Shown in pieces: positions 32,313 to 32,373 of a stretch of DNA of 32,373 nucleotides; the stretch's first letter is position 1; every line of letters starts with the position of its first letter. The stretch is taken from positions 1 to 32,373 of the forward strand of contig JAZOOF010000052.1 in assembly GCA_045654885.1 (NCBI GenBank), given 5' to 3'. The DNA comes from HGM04593 sp045654885 (GTDB lineage: Bacteria > Bacteroidota > Bacteroidia > Bacteroidales > Bacteroidaceae). A model generated the notes under the pieces. The model saw only the letters and a list, made by a program, of their open reading frames with translations, had not been told where the DNA came from and ran no database searches. A program made the position numbers and the translations under genes.

Positions 32313-32373
32313 AGGAGTTAAAATAGTTGTAAATTTAATACATTAATAGACTGCTCCCCCAGACTTTGCAGGT

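Larger units (their letters stand above)
31807..32373. other. Gene-free, hairpin-rich stretch at the right end
   Basis: These 567 bp hold no convincing gene. Visible elements are a GTACTTTTT-TG-AAAAAGTAC inverted repeat (31953-31972), a GTTGC-TTT-GCAAC hairpin near 32025, several CTCGCT-type motifs, and an imperfect inverted repeat at 32267-32290 (GTAAAC-TT-GTTTAC core). From about 32280 the sequence GTTTAC...GCGAGCGGAAACAATTTCAA echoes the 65-bp repeat after uvrB. Three overlapping frames are open but look like translated repeat DNA. Confidence 0.7.

Overview
The window looks like ordinary chromosome from a gut-type member of the Bacteroidales (Bacteroidota). The evidence is as follows. Several genes have promoters of the Bacteroidota form TTG/TTTG-N18-20-TAnnTTTG (or TAnnTTCG), and Shine-Dalgarno sequences are weak or absent. 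The order bamD-rpoZ-DUF4293 is typical of the phylum. There is a Porphyromonas-like DPP5, and two large secreted glycoside hydrolases end in type A (T9SS-like) sorting tails. I cannot name the genus. I see no phage, integrase, transposase, tRNA, rRNA or CRISPR array.

Layout. 1-389: 3'-truncated cytosolic 5'-nucleotidase (-). 569-3187: SulP anion transporter followed by an EamA exporter (-). 3414-5470: a minus-strand operon of cyclophilin lipoprotein, PrxQ/Bcp peroxiredoxin and MscS channel. 5560-6537: DsbA-fold protein (-). 6661-7941: glyA (-), divergent from a secreted GH20 hexosaminidase at 8054-10369 (+). 10370-10984: a gene-free stretch with a duplicated ~167-bp repeat element. 10985-12649: bamD-rpoZ-DUF4293 operon (-). 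12958-17145: a 1395-residue protein joining a GH27 alpha-galactosidase to a GH16 endo-glycanase (-). 17325-19367: uvrB (+), followed by a duplicated 65-bp element. 19627-22686: mtaB-GT2-RsmI-like operon with 3-nt spacers (-). 22952-23224: small lipoprotein (-). 23383-27705: a 1440-residue GH2 beta-galactosidase with ricin-like lectin repeats (-). 27923-31751: DPP5 plus an MFS carrier resembling eukaryotic MFSD1 (+). 31807-32373: gene-free, hairpin-rich DNA.

How the genes work together. Three secreted glycosidases (GH20, GH27-GH16, GH2) lie near each other without any SusC/SusD pair. Together they could remove beta-HexNAc, alpha-Gal and beta-Gal and cut internally in a galactan or poly-LacNAc-like chain. 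This would suit host O-glycans or a galactan, but the substrate is inferred. The GH27-GH16 and GH2 genes share almost the same leader just before the start codon. At the right end, a periplasmic dipeptidyl-peptidase is followed 52 bp later by a carrier that resembles MFSD1, a lysosomal dipeptide transporter in animals. This suggests a two-gene 'cut to dipeptides and import' module, which is the most original idea in the window. Most other genes are housekeeping: one-carbon metabolism, DNA repair, tRNA/rRNA modification, outer-membrane assembly and redox defence.
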